Shown in pieces: positions 27,378 to 37,475 of a stretch of DNA of 64,000 bases. The notes beneath the pieces are model-generated. The model saw only the letters and a list, made by a program, of their open reading frames with translations, was not told where the DNA came from and made no database searches. The stretch covers positions 248,001 to 312,000 of the forward strand of contig NZ_JANQOO010000021.1 of assembly GCF_028285715.1 (NCBI RefSeq), in the 5' to 3' direction. Origin of the DNA: Ulvibacterium sp. (GTDB lineage: Bacteria; Bacteroidota; Bacteroidia; Flavobacteriales; Flavobacteriaceae). The stretch's first letter is position 1, and every line of letters starts with the position of its first letter. The position numbers were made by a program, and so were the translations under genes.

Positions 27378-28331
27378 TCAGGATTTGTTGAGATATTCCA
27401 AAACGTTGCTTTCAATCCGCTCCTGAATATTGCCTAAATCGGCTTTTACAAAAGTCTCTCCGATAATATTTTCGTACAGTTCTATATAGCGTTCGGATAC
27501 TGTTTGAATGTAATCATCCGTCATTTCGGGGACGGTCTGTCCTTCCAATCCCTGAAAACCGTTCTGTATTAGCCATTGTCGTACAAATTCCTTGGACAAC
27601 TGCTTTTGGGTCTCCCCCCTATCCTGTCGTTCTTTATATCCCTCGGCATAAAAATAACGGGAAGAGTCCGGCGTATGAATTTCGTCTATCAACACTATTT
27701 TGCCTTCCTTGGTCTTTCCAAATTCATATTTGGTATCTACCAATAACAGCCCTCTTTGGGCTGCAATTTCAGTCCCTCTTTGGAACAACGCCCTGGTGTA
27801 CTCTTCGAGAATTTGATAGTCCTCCTCACCGACAATTCCCTTTTTCAGGATGTCTTCACGGGCAATATCCTCATCATGGTCTCCTTTTTCGGCCTTGGTA
27901 GCCGGAGTGATGATAGGCTCTGGAAACCTGTCATTTTCTTTCATTTTTTCGGGCATAGGTACTCCACAGAGGGTGCGCTTTCCCTTTTTGTATTCCCTTG
28001 CTGCATGACCGGAAAGGTAACCTCGAATCACCATTTCTACCTTAAAGGGTTCACAGGCATGACCGATGGCTACATTGGGGTCGGGAGTGCCCATTAGCCA
28101 ATTCGGTACAATATCTTGGGTAGCCTCCATCATTTTGGTCGCGATCTGATTCAAGATCTGCCCTTTGTAGGGAATCCCCTTGGGCATGACTACATCAAAA
28201 GCGGAAAGGCGGTCTGTGGCTACCATGACCAATACATTCCCTTCCAGTGCATATACCTCTCGGACCTTGCCCTTATAGACACTTTGTTGACCTGGAAAAT
28301 TGAAATCGGTGGTGGTAATCGTATTGGCCAT
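27378..28331 (-). CDS. purC: Phosphoribosylaminoimidazolesuccinocarboxamide synthase (SAICAR synthase)
   Basis: 317 residues, the longer form common in Bacteroidota. ATP-dependent ligation of aspartate to CAIR in de novo purine synthesis. Motifs: [60 protein letters not shown] and [13 protein letters not shown]. Convergent with the exonuclease gene, with only 2 bp between stops; downstream partner of phoH. Confidence 0.96.
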   Translation of the reverse strand: MANTITTTDFNFPGQQSVYKGKVREVYALEGNVLVMVATDRLSAFDVVMPKGIPYKGQILNQIATKMMEATQDIVPNWLMGTPDPNVAIGHACEPFKVEMVIRGYLSGHAAREYKKGKRTLCGVPMPEKMKENDRFPEPIITPATKAEKGDHDEDIAREDILKKGIVGEEDYQILEEYTRALFQRGTEIAAQRGLLLVDTKYEFGKTKEGKIVLIDEIHTPDSSRYFYAEGYKERQDRGETQKQLSKEFVRQWLIQNGFQGLEGQTVPEMTDDYIQTVSERYIELYENIIGETFVKADLGNIQERIESNVLEYLNKS

Positions 28332-28335
28332 TCTA

Positions 28336-29289
28336 TTAATTCTGATGTTCTATATTCTTGTAGGCCTCTATTACTTGCTTGACCAATTTGTGCCGGATAA
28401 CATCCTTGTCGTCCAGATATATCATTTCTATCCCCTTTACATTCTTAAGAATAAGAAGGGCTTCCTTTAAACCGGAAATCACCCTACGGGGTAAATCTAT
28501 CTGACCCGGATCGCCCGTTATCAAAAACTTAGCGCTTTTGCCCATTCGGGTGAGGAACATTTTCATCTGGGCATGGGTAGTATTCTGGGCCTCGTCCAGG
28601 ATTACAAAGGCATGGTCCAGTGTACGGCCCCGCATAAAGGCCATAGGTGCAATTTGTATGGTACCGTTTTCAAGGTAGTGGGCCAGCTTTTCGGAGGGGA
28701 TCATATCTCGTAAGGCATCGTATAAGGGCTGCATGTAGGGATCTAGTTTTTCCTTGAGGTCCCCAGGTAAAAAGCCCAGGTTTTCACCGGCCTCCACGGC
28801 GGGCCTTGTTAAGATAATGCGCTTTACTTGCTTTTCTTTTAATGCCTTTACGGCCAGGGCTACCCCGGTATAGGTCTTACCCGTTCCGGCCGGACCAATG
28901 GCAAAGACCATATCATTTGCGTTTACCGCATCTACCAATTTGCGTTGGTTTGCGGTCTGCGCTTTGATAAGTCTTCCGCTAACACCATGTACCAGAACAT
29001 CTCCACTCTTATCCGACGATTTGTAATCTTCCTCGGTAGTGCTTGTAAGCACCCGTTCAATCACGTTCTCGTCCAATTTGTTGTATTTGGCAAAATGCGC
29101 GGCCAGCATGTCAAAACGCCGATCAAACTCCTCAAGCCGTTCTTCGTCCCCGTAAACCTTGATCTTATTGCCCCTAGCCACAATTTTCAACTGAGGGAAA
29201 TACTTTTTTAATATGTCTATATTTTCATTTTGCCGCCCAAAAAACTCTCTGGGGCTTATTTCGGTAAGTTCTAGGATAAGTTCGTTCAA
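28336..29289 (-). CDS. phoH: PhoH family P-loop ATPase
   Basis: 317 residues. N-terminal KH-like region (1-110), then the PhoH ATPase: [19 protein letters not shown] (Walker A), [37 protein letters not shown] (Walker B) and [16 protein letters not shown]. Family members act in RNA metabolism (YbeZ-type). 4 bp upstream of purC, so an operon is likely. Confidence 0.95.
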   Translation of the reverse strand: MNELILELTEISPREFFGRQNENIDILKKYFPQLKIVARGNKIKVYGDEERLEEFDRRFDMLAAHFAKYNKLDENVIERVLTSTTEEDYKSSDKSGDVLVHGVSGRLIKAQTANQRKLVDAVNANDMVFAIGPAGTGKTYTGVALAVKALKEKQVKRIILTRPAVEAGENLGFLPGDLKEKLDPYMQPLYDALRDMIPSEKLAHYLENGTIQIAPMAFMRGRTLDHAFVILDEAQNTTHAQMKMFLTRMGKSAKFLITGDPGQIDLPRRVISGLKEALLILKNVKGIEMIYLDDKDVIRHKLVKQVIEAYKNIEHQN

Positions 29290-29354
29290 AAATTAGTGGT
29301 ATTTAAAGAATTAAGGGTAGAAAAATTATAATTTCGCAAGGCTGTTTTTTTGTT

Positions 29355-29362
29355 TAATTTTG
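29355..29362 (+). promoter_or_regulatory. -7 promoter element TAATTTTG
   Basis: TAATTTTG lies 59 bp before the start of the SAM hydroxide adenosyltransferase gene, in the 132-bp divergent region with phoH. -33 not clear. Confidence 0.4.
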
Positions 29363-29421
29363 CTCAACAAACTTAAGTAAAATTTCAGTTTGCCTAACCA
29401 AAAACATATCAACATTGCTGC

Positions 29422-30252
29422 ATGGCAATCATTACCCTCACTACAGATTTTGGACTAAAAGACCATTTTTCCGGTATCTTAAAGGGTGCCATCTACAAGG
29501 AACTGCCGGATGCCATAATTGTTGATATTTCGCACCAAATAAGCCCTTTCAATATTCAGGAGTGCGCCTATATCCTGGCAAACTCCTACAGAAATTTTCC
29601 TGAAGGGAGCATTCACATTGTTGGGGTGGATGCAGAACCCACCCAAGAAAACCAGCATATTGCGGTCTTGGTGGATGGGCATTATTTCGTAACTGCGAAT
29701 ACTGGGGTAATCGGTCTTATCACTTCTGAGATGAGGCCAGAAAAAGCCGTAGAGATACAACTACCCAATCTAACTTCGGGCCCGTTCCCTACTTTGGATG
29801 TCTTGGTTCAAGTGGCTTGTCATATTGCTCGTGGAGGCACTTTGGAGGTAGTGGGCAAACCGTTTGGGCAACTCAAGGAATTACGGGATTTTTCACCAAG
29901 GACAAGTGAGGATGGCAAAAAAATTATGGGTAGTGTAATCTATATTGATAATTACGGGAACGTAGTTACAAACATCCATAAAAAGTTTTTTTTGGGGTAC
30001 AAAAAGGGAAGGGATTTTGAAATCCAAGCCAGAACCACAAAGCTAAAGGACATCCATGATAATTATAGCGACATCATAAATTTTAATCTTGATAAAAACA
30101 GGCGCAAAGGTGCAGGGGATTTGCTGGCCATCTTTAATTCGGCCGGGTATATTGAACTGGCCATTTACAAAAGTAACCTCAGCACTGTAGGAGGAGCCTC
30201 TACCCTTTTGGGATTGGATTATAGGGATACCATAACCATTAATTTTCTCTAA
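29422..30252 (+). CDS. SAM hydroxide adenosyltransferase / SAM hydrolase (DUF62 family)
   Basis: 276 residues. Converts S-adenosylmethionine plus hydroxide to adenosine and methionine in characterised relatives; homologous to fluorinase/chlorinase. Motifs: ITLTTDFGLKDHFSGILKGA (Asp that binds ribose), VDISHQISPFNIQECAYIL, HIVGVDAEPTQENQ and the C-terminal GSVIYIDNYGNVVTN. The loop typical of true fluorinases was not identified, so hydrolase is the better call. First of four tightly spaced genes ending in gldG. Confidence 0.9.
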   Translation: MAIITLTTDFGLKDHFSGILKGAIYKELPDAIIVDISHQISPFNIQECAYILANSYRNFPEGSIHIVGVDAEPTQENQHIAVLVDGHYFVTANTGVIGLITSEMRPEKAVEIQLPNLTSGPFPTLDVLVQVACHIARGGTLEVVGKPFGQLKELRDFSPRTSEDGKKIMGSVIYIDNYGNVVTNIHKKFFLGYKKGRDFEIQARTTKLKDIHDNYSDIINFNLDKNRRKGAGDLLAIFNSAGYIELAIYKSNLSTVGGASTLLGLDYRDTITINFL

Positions 30253-30543
30253 ATGTTGGTACGCATTGTAAAATTGACTTTCAAAAAAGAAAATATTGCT
30301 AGTTTTGAGCGGATTTTTGCCGAAACCCGACAAAAAATTCAGGCTTTCAAAGGTTGTACATTGTTGGAACTTTATCAAGACATGGATAATCCCGCCGTTT
30401 TTTTCACCCAGAGTCATTGGGAAGATGCCAAGTGCTTGGACGACTATAGACAATCCAATCTTTTTAGGGAGACTTGGAACAAGACCAAGGTCCTTTTCGA
30501 TGCAAAACCGGAAGCATGGAGCTTATCTAAAAAAATGGGATGA
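30253..30543 (+). CDS. Antibiotic biosynthesis monooxygenase (ABM) domain protein
   Basis: 96 residues, ferredoxin-like ABM fold: VRIVKLTFKKENIASFERIF, KGCTLLELYQDMDNPAVFF, QSHWEDAKCLDDYRQSNLF. Likely a small quinol monooxygenase or heme-related dimer; activity unknown. Begins directly after the upstream stop; gldF starts 9 bp after it. Confidence 0.88.
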   Translation: MLVRIVKLTFKKENIASFERIFAETRQKIQAFKGCTLLELYQDMDNPAVFFTQSHWEDAKCLDDYRQSNLFRETWNKTKVLFDAKPEAWSLSKKMG

Positions 30544-30552
30544 CCTAGACAT

Positions 30553-31284
30553 ATGTTGGCAATTTTTAAAAGAGAAATACAATCCTTCTTTACCTCTTCC
30601 ATAGGTTATCTGGTCATTGGATTGTTCTTTTTACTCAATGGTCTTTTCCTATGGGTCTTCCAAGGCCCCTTCAATATTTTTGACTATGGCTTTGCGGATT
30701 TGGGAAACTTTTTTCTTTTGGCTCCCTGGATATTTTTGTTGTTGATTCCGGCTCTGACGATGCGAAGTTTCTCCGAAGAAAAGAAATTGGGCACCTTGGA
30801 ACTACAACTCATTAAACCCATAACCCATTGGCAACTGGTTATGGGAAAGTTTTTGGGAACCTTTGCTTTGGTGCTCACCACTTTATTGCCAACCTTCCTC
30901 TATGTACATACCATCTCACAATTGGGGGTTACCCCTGGGAATCTGGATTTAGGATTGGTCTATGGGTCATATATAGGCCTTTTATTTTTGGCGGCGACTT
31001 ACAACGCCATTGGCTTGTTTACCTCGGTCCTGAACGAAAATCAGATCATGGCCTTTATGCTCTCTACGGTATTATGCTTTTTTATGTACTATGGTTTTGA
31101 AGCTTTGGCTACCCTGATTCCTGATAGCAGGTTGGGGCTTTTTATTAAGGAATTGGGCATGAAAGCCCATTTTGAAAGCGTGGCCAGAGGGGTCCTGGAT
31201 AGTAGGGATTTGATTTATTTCATTAGCCTTACGGGGTTCTTCCTAGGTATGATTGTAATTCAACTTAAGTACGGAAAACGATAA
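30553..31284 (+). CDS. gldF: Gliding motility ABC transporter permease GldF
   Basis: 243 residues, ABC-2 permease with six predicted transmembrane helices (IGYLVIGLFFLLNGLFLWVF, APWIFLLLIPALTM, LGTFALVLTTLLPTFLYV and others). Motif RSFSEEKKLGTLELQLIKP is the ABC-2 cytoplasmic loop. Works with GldG and the ATPase GldA (not in this window) and is needed for gliding in some but not all flavobacteria. Overlaps gldG by one base. Confidence 0.93.
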   Translation: MLAIFKREIQSFFTSSIGYLVIGLFFLLNGLFLWVFQGPFNIFDYGFADLGNFFLLAPWIFLLLIPALTMRSFSEEKKLGTLELQLIKPITHWQLVMGKFLGTFALVLTTLLPTFLYVHTISQLGVTPGNLDLGLVYGSYIGLLFLAATYNAIGLFTSVLNENQIMAFMLSTVLCFFMYYGFEALATLIPDSRLGLFIKELGMKAHFESVARGVLDSRDLIYFISLTGFFLGMIVIQLKYGKR

Positions 31285-32948
31285 TGAGAAAAGGTGCTAC
31301 ATCCATTATAAAGGGAATTATCCTTGTCATAGCCCTAAACCTTGTTGCCAGCTTGTTCTATATCCGTTTAGATCTTACGGAAGATGGGAGGTATACCCTA
31401 TCCCAACCTTCGATCAATACCGTAAGCCATTTTGAAAGCCCTGTAATCGTGGATATTCTTTTGGAAGGTAACCTCACTCCCGAGTTTTTAAAGCTACAAA
31501 CCGAAACAAGATCCCTATTGGAGGAATTTGCGGAAGAAAACCCCAATCTAAAGTTTAATTTTGTAAATCCCTTGGAGGGAGAAGAGCAAGTTGATGGTGT
31601 CATCACCGACCTCCAGTCCCTGGGGCTCACCCCCACCCGGGTTACCATGGAGGATAATGCATCCTTTTCCCAGGATATTGTTTTTCCTTGGGCCATGGTG
31701 AATTATAGAAATGCGACGGTAAAAGTGCCCCTGCTAAAAAATAGGCTGGGAGCCACTACCGAAGATCGCATCAATAATTCCGTACAGCACTTGGAATATG
31801 CCTTCGCTGACGCCTTTACCAAGATTACATTAAAGGAGAAAAAGCGGATTGCAGTCATTAAAGGAAATGGCGAACTGGAGGATATCTACATGGCGGATTT
31901 CCTAACCACGATCCGGGACTATTATAATTTGGGGGCTATTACGTTGGATTCGGTGACCTCAAATCCGCAAAAAACATTGGATGACCTTAAGCAATACGAT
32001 TTAGCGCTAATTGCCAAACCAACAGAGGCCTTTTCCGATGCGGAAAAATATATCTTAGACCAATTTATTGTCAATGGCGGAAAGTCGGTTTGGCTCATTG
32101 ACCAGGTGGCCATGGAACTGGATAGTCTCTTCAATGAAAGCGGTACGGCTATGGCCCTACCCCGGGATTTAAATCTTAACGACTTCTTTTTTAGCTATGG
32201 TGTCCGCATAAACCCCGTTTTGATCAATGATCTGTATTTTACCCAAATTGTTTTGGCCAGTGGAGAGGGTAATAACTCCCAATACGATCCGGTGCCCTGG
32301 TACTATAACCCAATGGTTTTCTCTCAAAACAATCATCCGATTACCCACAATTTAGAAGCCCTACGATTCCAGTTTGCCAATGCCATGGATACCTTGTCCA
32401 ACTCCAATACAAAAACTATACTCTATCGTAGTTCGCCCCTTTCCAGAATGGAAGGTACCCCTAAGCAAATAAGCCTGGATGTTTTAAACGCCCCCCCGAA
32501 CAAAGATTTATATAACGACGGAAATAAGGCACTGGCCGTTCTGATCCATGGGAAGTTTAAATCTGCCTTTGCCAATCGTATAAAACCGGTTACACTGAAG
32601 GGAGCCCTGGAACAAGGAAATGAAAATAAAATGCTGGTAATAGCCGATGGAGACTTGATAAAAAATCAATTGCGAAATGGTAGGCCTCTGGAATTGGGAT
32701 ATGACAAATGGACCAATAATTTTTATGGCAACAAGGAATTTTTAGTCAATGCCTTTAATTACTTATTGGATGATACCGGACTTATAAACATCCGAAGCAA
32801 GAAAGTAGCTATTCCTTTGTTAGATGCCCAAAAAATAGCAGCGGAAAAAACGAAATGGCAGCTAATAAATATAGGTGTTCCCATACTCCTGACCTTAATT
32901 TTTGGTCTTGTTTTCAATTACTGGAGAAGACGAAAATACGGCTCCTAG
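31284..32948 (+). CDS. gldG: Gliding motility-associated ABC transporter substrate-binding protein GldG
   Basis: 554 residues. N-terminal membrane helix (IIKGIILVIALNLVASLFYI), a large periplasmic domain with DLTEDGRYTLSQPSINTV, ENPNLKFNFVNPLEG and VWLIDQVAMELDSL (Gld/ABC_transp_aux type), and a C-terminal helix (WQLINIGVPILLTLIFGLVF) ending in a basic tail. Typical domain order for GldG. Last gene of the unit. Confidence 0.93.
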   Translation: MRKGATSIIKGIILVIALNLVASLFYIRLDLTEDGRYTLSQPSINTVSHFESPVIVDILLEGNLTPEFLKLQTETRSLLEEFAEENPNLKFNFVNPLEGEEQVDGVITDLQSLGLTPTRVTMEDNASFSQDIVFPWAMVNYRNATVKVPLLKNRLGATTEDRINNSVQHLEYAFADAFTKITLKEKKRIAVIKGNGELEDIYMADFLTTIRDYYNLGAITLDSVTSNPQKTLDDLKQYDLALIAKPTEAFSDAEKYILDQFIVNGGKSVWLIDQVAMELDSLFNESGTAMALPRDLNLNDFFFSYGVRINPVLINDLYFTQIVLASGEGNNSQYDPVPWYYNPMVFSQNNHPITHNLEALRFQFANAMDTLSNSNTKTILYRSSPLSRMEGTPKQISLDVLNAPPNKDLYNDGNKALAVLIHGKFKSAFANRIKPVTLKGALEQGNENKMLVIADGDLIKNQLRNGRPLELGYDKWTNNFYGNKEFLVNAFNYLLDDTGLINIRSKKVAIPLLDAQKIAAEKTKWQLINIGVPILLTLIFGLVFNYWRRRKYGS

Positions 32949-32987
32949 ATGTTAATAAGTTTGTTTCGGTAAAAAATACATTTAAAA

Positions 32988-32995
32988 TATCTTTG
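32988..32995 (+). promoter_or_regulatory. -7 promoter element TATCTTTG for dnaN
   Basis: TATCTTTG matches TAnnTTTG; a TTTC/TTTG cluster lies 20-24 bp upstream as a possible -33. The leader to dnaN is about 100 nt. Confidence 0.5.
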
Positions 32996-33098
32996 TTTGA
33001 TTGCCATTGGTCGATGTTGGCCCCATTTAAATAGGGCCGGGAAGTATTTTCCCGATAAGCATCGCTAAGGGTATGGTCTAAAAGTAAAAAAGCAGCGA

Positions 33099-34217
33099 AT
33101 GAAATTTATAGTATCCAGCACTTATTTATTAAAACACCTACAGGTGTTGGGCGGAGTGATCAATAATAGTAATACCCTTCCTATCTTGGATAATTTTCTC
33201 TTTGACCTAAAACAAAATGAATTGACGGTCTCGGCCTCCGATTTGGAAACTACCATGAGTTCCAAATTACAGGTAGATTCAGAAAATGAGGGCACCATCG
33301 CCGTCCCTGCGCGATTGCTACTTGAAACCTTAAAGACCTTTCCAGAACAACCTTTGACCTTTATCGTAGAGGATAACAATACCGTTGAGATCAGCTCCAA
33401 TCACGGTAAGTACGCCTTGGCCTATGCAGATGGGGCCGAATTTCCAAAAGCGGTAGAATTGGCAAATCCCAGCTCAACCGTGGTCATGGGCGATATTTTG
33501 GCCACTGCGATCACCAAGACCATATTTGCTGCCGGAAATGATGATTTGCGACCTGTAATGAGCGGCGTATTCTTCCAATTTTCATCGGAGAATCTTACTT
33601 TCGTCGCCACGGATGCCCATAAACTAGTGAAGTATCAACGTTCCGATGTTTCCGCGTCCCAGGTAGCGGAATTCATTATGCCCAAGAAACCCTTAAACCT
33701 CTTAAAGGGGATTTTATCGGGAAGTGAATCCGAGGTAACCATAGAATATAACGATAGCAATGCCAAATTCAGTTTTGAGGATACGGAATTGATATGTAGG
33801 TTGATCGATGGTAAGTATCCAAATTACGAAGCGGTAATACCCAAGGAAAATCCCAATAAATTGACCATCTCCAGAAATCAATTTTTGAGTTCCGTTCGCA
33901 GGGTTTCCATATTTTCCAATAAGACGACACACCAAATTAGGTTAAAGATTGCCGGGGCCGAATTGAATATATCCGCCGAGGATATTGATTACAGCAACAA
34001 GGCCGAGGAACGGCTTACCTGTTCCTATCAAGGTGATGATATGCAAATAGGATTTAACTCCCGTTTTCTAACCGAAATGTTGAATAGCCTTAATTCGGAT
34101 GACGTTTCCCTGGAAATGAGCCTCCCTAACCGTGCTGGGATACTTACCCCGGTGGACGGGCTGGACGAGGGAGAAAACATCACCATGTTGGTAATGCCCG
34201 TAATGCTTAATAGTTAG
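33099..34217 (+). CDS. dnaN: DNA polymerase III beta subunit (sliding clamp)
   Basis: 372 residues, three clamp domains. Motifs: MKFIVSSTYLLKHLQVLGGV, NTLPILDNFLFDL, LTFVATDAHKLVKYQR, and the C-terminal MLVMPVMLNS. Tethers polymerase III to DNA. Note that it is not next to dnaA here, as usual in Bacteroidota. Confidence 0.97.
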   Translation: MKFIVSSTYLLKHLQVLGGVINNSNTLPILDNFLFDLKQNELTVSASDLETTMSSKLQVDSENEGTIAVPARLLLETLKTFPEQPLTFIVEDNNTVEISSNHGKYALAYADGAEFPKAVELANPSSTVVMGDILATAITKTIFAAGNDDLRPVMSGVFFQFSSENLTFVATDAHKLVKYQRSDVSASQVAEFIMPKKPLNLLKGILSGSESEVTIEYNDSNAKFSFEDTELICRLIDGKYPNYEAVIPKENPNKLTISRNQFLSSVRRVSIFSNKTTHQIRLKIAGAELNISAEDIDYSNKAEERLTCSYQGDDMQIGFNSRFLTEMLNSLNSDDVSLEMSLPNRAGILTPVDGLDEGENITMLVMPVMLNS

Positions 34218-34230
34218 TTTTTACAAGTAC

Positions 34231-34266
34231 ATAAAAGGTGCTTTGAAATTCCAAGGACCTTTTTCC
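34231..34266. terminator. Terminator between dnaN and the convergent DUF4870 gene
   Basis: AAAAGGT..CTTTG (34233-34245) pairs with CAAGG..ACCTTTT (34252-34263), with one bulged G and one G-T pair, flanked by A and T runs; can serve both directions. Confidence 0.6.
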
Positions 34267-34282
34267 TTCAATACATAGGGTA

Positions 34283-34648
34283 TCACGAAAAAAACCGAAT
34301 GGTCATAAAGTAACTCGGGGATTCCCCATTACTCGCCCTTATGGCATTGACTATAGGCAATACGAAACTCACTATTCCAACGAATATGAGCGACAGTATT
34401 CCCAATCCGAATAATAGGATAGCCGGAATGCTAAGGATAATATAAAGAATGATGCTCAATTGAAAATTAATGATGGATTTGCCGTGCTCATCCATCCCAA
34501 TGACCTTATCCTTTGAGGTCAACCAGATAAAGAGCGGCACTATCAGCCCTCCAAAACCGGTAACATAGGTGAGTAACTGTGACAAATGTGTGATGGCCAG
34601 TAGAGAGTTATCACTCCGTAAAGCTGCTTTTTGATTAACGATTTCCAT
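34283..34648 (-). CDS. DUF4870 domain-containing membrane protein
   Basis: 121 residues from ATG at 34648 (MEIVNQKAALRSDNSLLAIT); an earlier in-frame ATG at 34690 is less likely. Three hydrophobic helices: LLTYVTGFGGLIVPLFIWL, INFQLSIILYIILSIPAILL, ILSLIFVGIVSFVLPIV. The sequence DEHGKSIINFQL is the DUF4870 signature. Function unknown. Confidence 0.88.
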   Translation of the reverse strand: MEIVNQKAALRSDNSLLAITHLSQLLTYVTGFGGLIVPLFIWLTSKDKVIGMDEHGKSIINFQLSIILYIILSIPAILLFGLGILSLIFVGIVSFVLPIVNAIRASNGESPSYFMTIRFFS

Positions 34649-34786
34649 TTTTTTTTGATTTTTTTGATTGATGTACCTATGTGACGCCAAAAATGCATTT
34701 TCGTTACAAACTCAAAGCTTCGTTGGTCCTTGGACCGGATAGGTTTCCAATCGTTCAGATTGCTGTATCTCCTGCTCCATTTTAAC

Positions 34787-34794
34787 TATTTTTG
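34787..34794 (+). promoter_or_regulatory. -7 promoter element TATTTTTG for mnmE
   Basis: TATTTTTG at 34787-34794 places the transcript start near 34801. That excludes the in-frame TTG at 34792 as start and supports ATG at 34810. Confidence 0.5.
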
Positions 34795-34809
34795 CAAGAA
34801 ATTGAATTG

Positions 34810-36198
34810 ATGCCATATCACGACACCATAGTAGCTCTGGCAACACCTTCAGGAGCCGGGGCCATAGCGGTAATCCGTATTTCGGGACCAGAATCCATTG
34901 CCCTATCCGCAAAACAGTTCCGCTCCGTTTCCAAAAAAGACTTGGCAAAACAGAAGAGCCATAGTATCCATTTGGGGCATGTCATGGATGGGGAAAGGGT
35001 GCTGGATGAAGTCTTGGTATCCCTTTTTAGGAATCCACATTCCTATACCGGGGAAGATGTTATCGAGATTTCGTGTCATGGTTCACCATATATCCAACAG
35101 GAAATCCTTCAATTGTTCATAAGAAAGGGCTGTAGAATGGCAGAGGCCGGGGAATTTACCCTGCGCGCCTTTTTGAATGGAAAAATGGACCTTAGCCAGG
35201 CCGAAGCCGTTGCCGATCTTATTTCCTCCGAGAATGAGGCCAGCCATCAAATTGCCATACAGCAAATGCGTGGTGGCTTTAGCAATGAAATCAAAAGGCT
35301 ACGGGAAGAGTTATTGCATTTTGCTTCCTTGGTAGAATTGGAATTGGATTTCGCGGAGGAAGATGTAGAATTTGCCAATAGGGAACAATTCAAGGATTTG
35401 TTGGGTAGAATCCAGCGGGTCCTAAAACGTTTGATCGATTCGTTCGCGGTAGGCAACGTCATAAAAAATGGCATTCCGGTTGCTATCGTAGGTGAACCGA
35501 ATGTAGGGAAATCTACCCTCTTAAATGCATTGTTAAACGAGGACAGGGCTTTGGTCTCGGAAATTCCCGGTACTACCCGGGATACCGTTGAGGACGAAAT
35601 CAATATTGGTGGGATTGGTTTCCGCTTCATCGATACGGCAGGGATACGGCAGACCCAGGACGTGGTAGAAGGTATGGGTATTCAACGGACATTTGAAAAG
35701 ATAGAGGCGGCCCAAGTTATCCTGTACCTCATAGAAGCAGTAAAATTCGATGCACAGGGTACACGTTTTAAGTTGGAAATCGAAAAATTGCGGAACAAGT
35801 ACCCTGGGACACCTTTGGTAGTGGTGGCCAACAAAAAGGATTTGCTGGATGCGGAACGTATTGACCACATCAAAACTGAGAATGAGGATGTACTCCTGCT
35901 TTCCGCCAAAAGGGGCGTTGGTGTTGAGGCATTGAAATCTAGACTTTTGGAATTTGTAAATACCGGTGCACTGCGCAACAATGAGACCATTGTGACCAAT
36001 ACCCGCCATTACAATGCCCTTTTAAAAGCCTTAGAGGAAGTGGAGAAGGTACAAGAGGGTATGGAAAGTGGAATCTCGGGGGATTTACTGGCCATTGATA
36101 TCCGTCAGGCTCTATACCATTTTGGCGAGATAACCGGCGAAATCTCTTCGGACGATCTCTTGGGGAATATTTTTGCCAATTTTTGCATCGGAAAATGA
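34810..36198 (+). CDS. mnmE: tRNA modification GTPase MnmE (TrmE)
   Basis: 462 residues from ATG at 34810. Acts with MnmG to make cmnm5U at the wobble position of some tRNAs. N-terminal folate-binding domain (DTIVALATPSGAGAIAVIRI), helical domain, G domain at about 215-375 (AIVGEPNVGKSTLLNALL, EIPGTTRDTVED, FIDTAGIRQ, VVVANKKDLL) and the C-terminal catalytic CIGK with its essential Cys. Complete and normal length. Confidence 0.97.
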   Translation: MPYHDTIVALATPSGAGAIAVIRISGPESIALSAKQFRSVSKKDLAKQKSHSIHLGHVMDGERVLDEVLVSLFRNPHSYTGEDVIEISCHGSPYIQQEILQLFIRKGCRMAEAGEFTLRAFLNGKMDLSQAEAVADLISSENEASHQIAIQQMRGGFSNEIKRLREELLHFASLVELELDFAEEDVEFANREQFKDLLGRIQRVLKRLIDSFAVGNVIKNGIPVAIVGEPNVGKSTLLNALLNEDRALVSEIPGTTRDTVEDEINIGGIGFRFIDTAGIRQTQDVVEGMGIQRTFEKIEAAQVILYLIEAVKFDAQGTRFKLEIEKLRNKYPGTPLVVVANKKDLLDAERIDHIKTENEDVLLLSAKRGVGVEALKSRLLEFVNTGALRNNETIVTNTRHYNALLKALEEVEKVQEGMESGISGDLLAIDIRQALYHFGEITGEISSDDLLGNIFANFCIGK

Positions 36199-36358
36199 AA
36201 GAAGCCGCTAATATGATTCCTGAATTGGACATGTGATAAATCCCTTCCTTTATTTGTTAAAAAATGTACCATAAAGGGTCAATATAAATCTTTGTTTCTA
36301 ATTTGACAGATTTTGATATACTTCAATCCCAATAATCGAATATCCTTTTTCCATTGGA

Positions 36359-37423
36359 TTAAATGCCATCCAAGAGTTCCAGAGATTCCGAAATGTTTTC
36401 TCTCACTTTTCTTTTTACCAAAGGTTCCAGTATCCGACCAAAAATGGACCATTTCATGGTCCAATATACCTCTACCTCAAGCTTGCAGTGAATATCGGAT
36501 ATCGGGGTGATGATATAAATCTGGTAGTACCTTTTGAAAGGGCTGGCGTCGGTTGTATGCTCACCATAGACCAACTGCGAAGGTTCTACCGCTTTTTTGA
36601 TGGTGGTGAAACTTAGATTTTTCCCATTAATTACACAAAGGTGCTGTGTACCCATCCGATTTACCTCGTTCCCATCAAAAACAAACCGGTCCACCCCTTT
36701 TACCCATTGTGGGCGAATGGAAAAGTCCGTGATCAACGAATGTAGTTTTGCCGCCGAACGGTTCATTCGCTTATGCAAGTGAATGTTGGGCTTTTTGTCC
36801 GGCACAAGAGTTTTTACCATGGGAACAGGTTTTAGATTCAGTTTCAGGGGATCAATGAACGAATAAATATATTCCAAGTTCTTACCGTCATATTTATTTT
36901 CACCCTCCTTGAAATGAAAAATCTTGCTGAAATAATAAAACGACAGGTCCACTTCCTGAGCCAATTCCTTCGTGAGCAATGCATAGCTGTCACCTTTAAC
37001 CGTGTTCTTCAGGAGCCGGTGGGCCTCAATGACCTTTCTGCCAAAGGGCTTGCGTTTTCCCTTCACGACAATATGTTCGACCTCCCCACAATGCGCAATG
37101 ATCTTGAGTTTAAGGTCAGGGGCCTTAGCACAGGCATTGCATGGGCATATCCTATTTTCCCTGAAAAGGTCAAGGTGGCTATAGAACGCGGTGAACATAC
37201 TGGTGATTTGGGCAAGTAGGATTTCCTGGGAGGGTATCGATTCTTCGGAATAGAAGAAAAGGGCATCCCCTTCTATCTCGGCCAGTTCCATCTCGGCGAT
37301 GTTCGACTCGATCAAGATTTCCAAAAGTTCTGCTATCACATGCTGGCTATGATTTACCTCGGTCTCTTCCACAAACTCTGTAAAACCCGAAATATCTGGA
37401 AGGAACAAAATTGATTTGGCCAT
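36359..37423 (-). CDS. DUF2652 protein: nucleotide-cyclase-like domain plus SRPBCC domain
   Basis: 354 residues. The N-terminus (SILFLPDISGFTEFVEETEV, IEGDALFFYSEESI) resembles class III cyclases but carries a Cys cluster (ENRICPCNACAKAPDLKLK) and the DUF2652 pattern VVKGKRKPFGRKVIEAHRLL. The C-terminal ~150 residues have a START/SRPBCC form (RSAAKLHSLITDFSIRPQWV). Whether it makes cyclic nucleotides is unknown. It precedes a locus rich in SRPBCC proteins; no ECF-type promoter was found for it. Confidence 0.87.
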   Translation of the reverse strand: MAKSILFLPDISGFTEFVEETEVNHSQHVIAELLEILIESNIAEMELAEIEGDALFFYSEESIPSQEILLAQITSMFTAFYSHLDLFRENRICPCNACAKAPDLKLKIIAHCGEVEHIVVKGKRKPFGRKVIEAHRLLKNTVKGDSYALLTKELAQEVDLSFYYFSKIFHFKEGENKYDGKNLEYIYSFIDPLKLNLKPVPMVKTLVPDKKPNIHLHKRMNRSAAKLHSLITDFSIRPQWVKGVDRFVFDGNEVNRMGTQHLCVINGKNLSFTTIKKAVEPSQLVYGEHTTDASPFKRYYQIYIITPISDIHCKLEVEVYWTMKWSIFGRILEPLVKRKVRENISESLELLDGI

Positions 37424-37475
37424 TTTAGCAACGCTGTTGTAGACTTTTATTAGTCATTAATTGATTATTTTCCTA

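Noticed and set aside
34792-34809. TTG start for mnmE
   Set aside because: It falls within the TATTTTTG promoter box; ATG 34810 gives the normal N-terminus.
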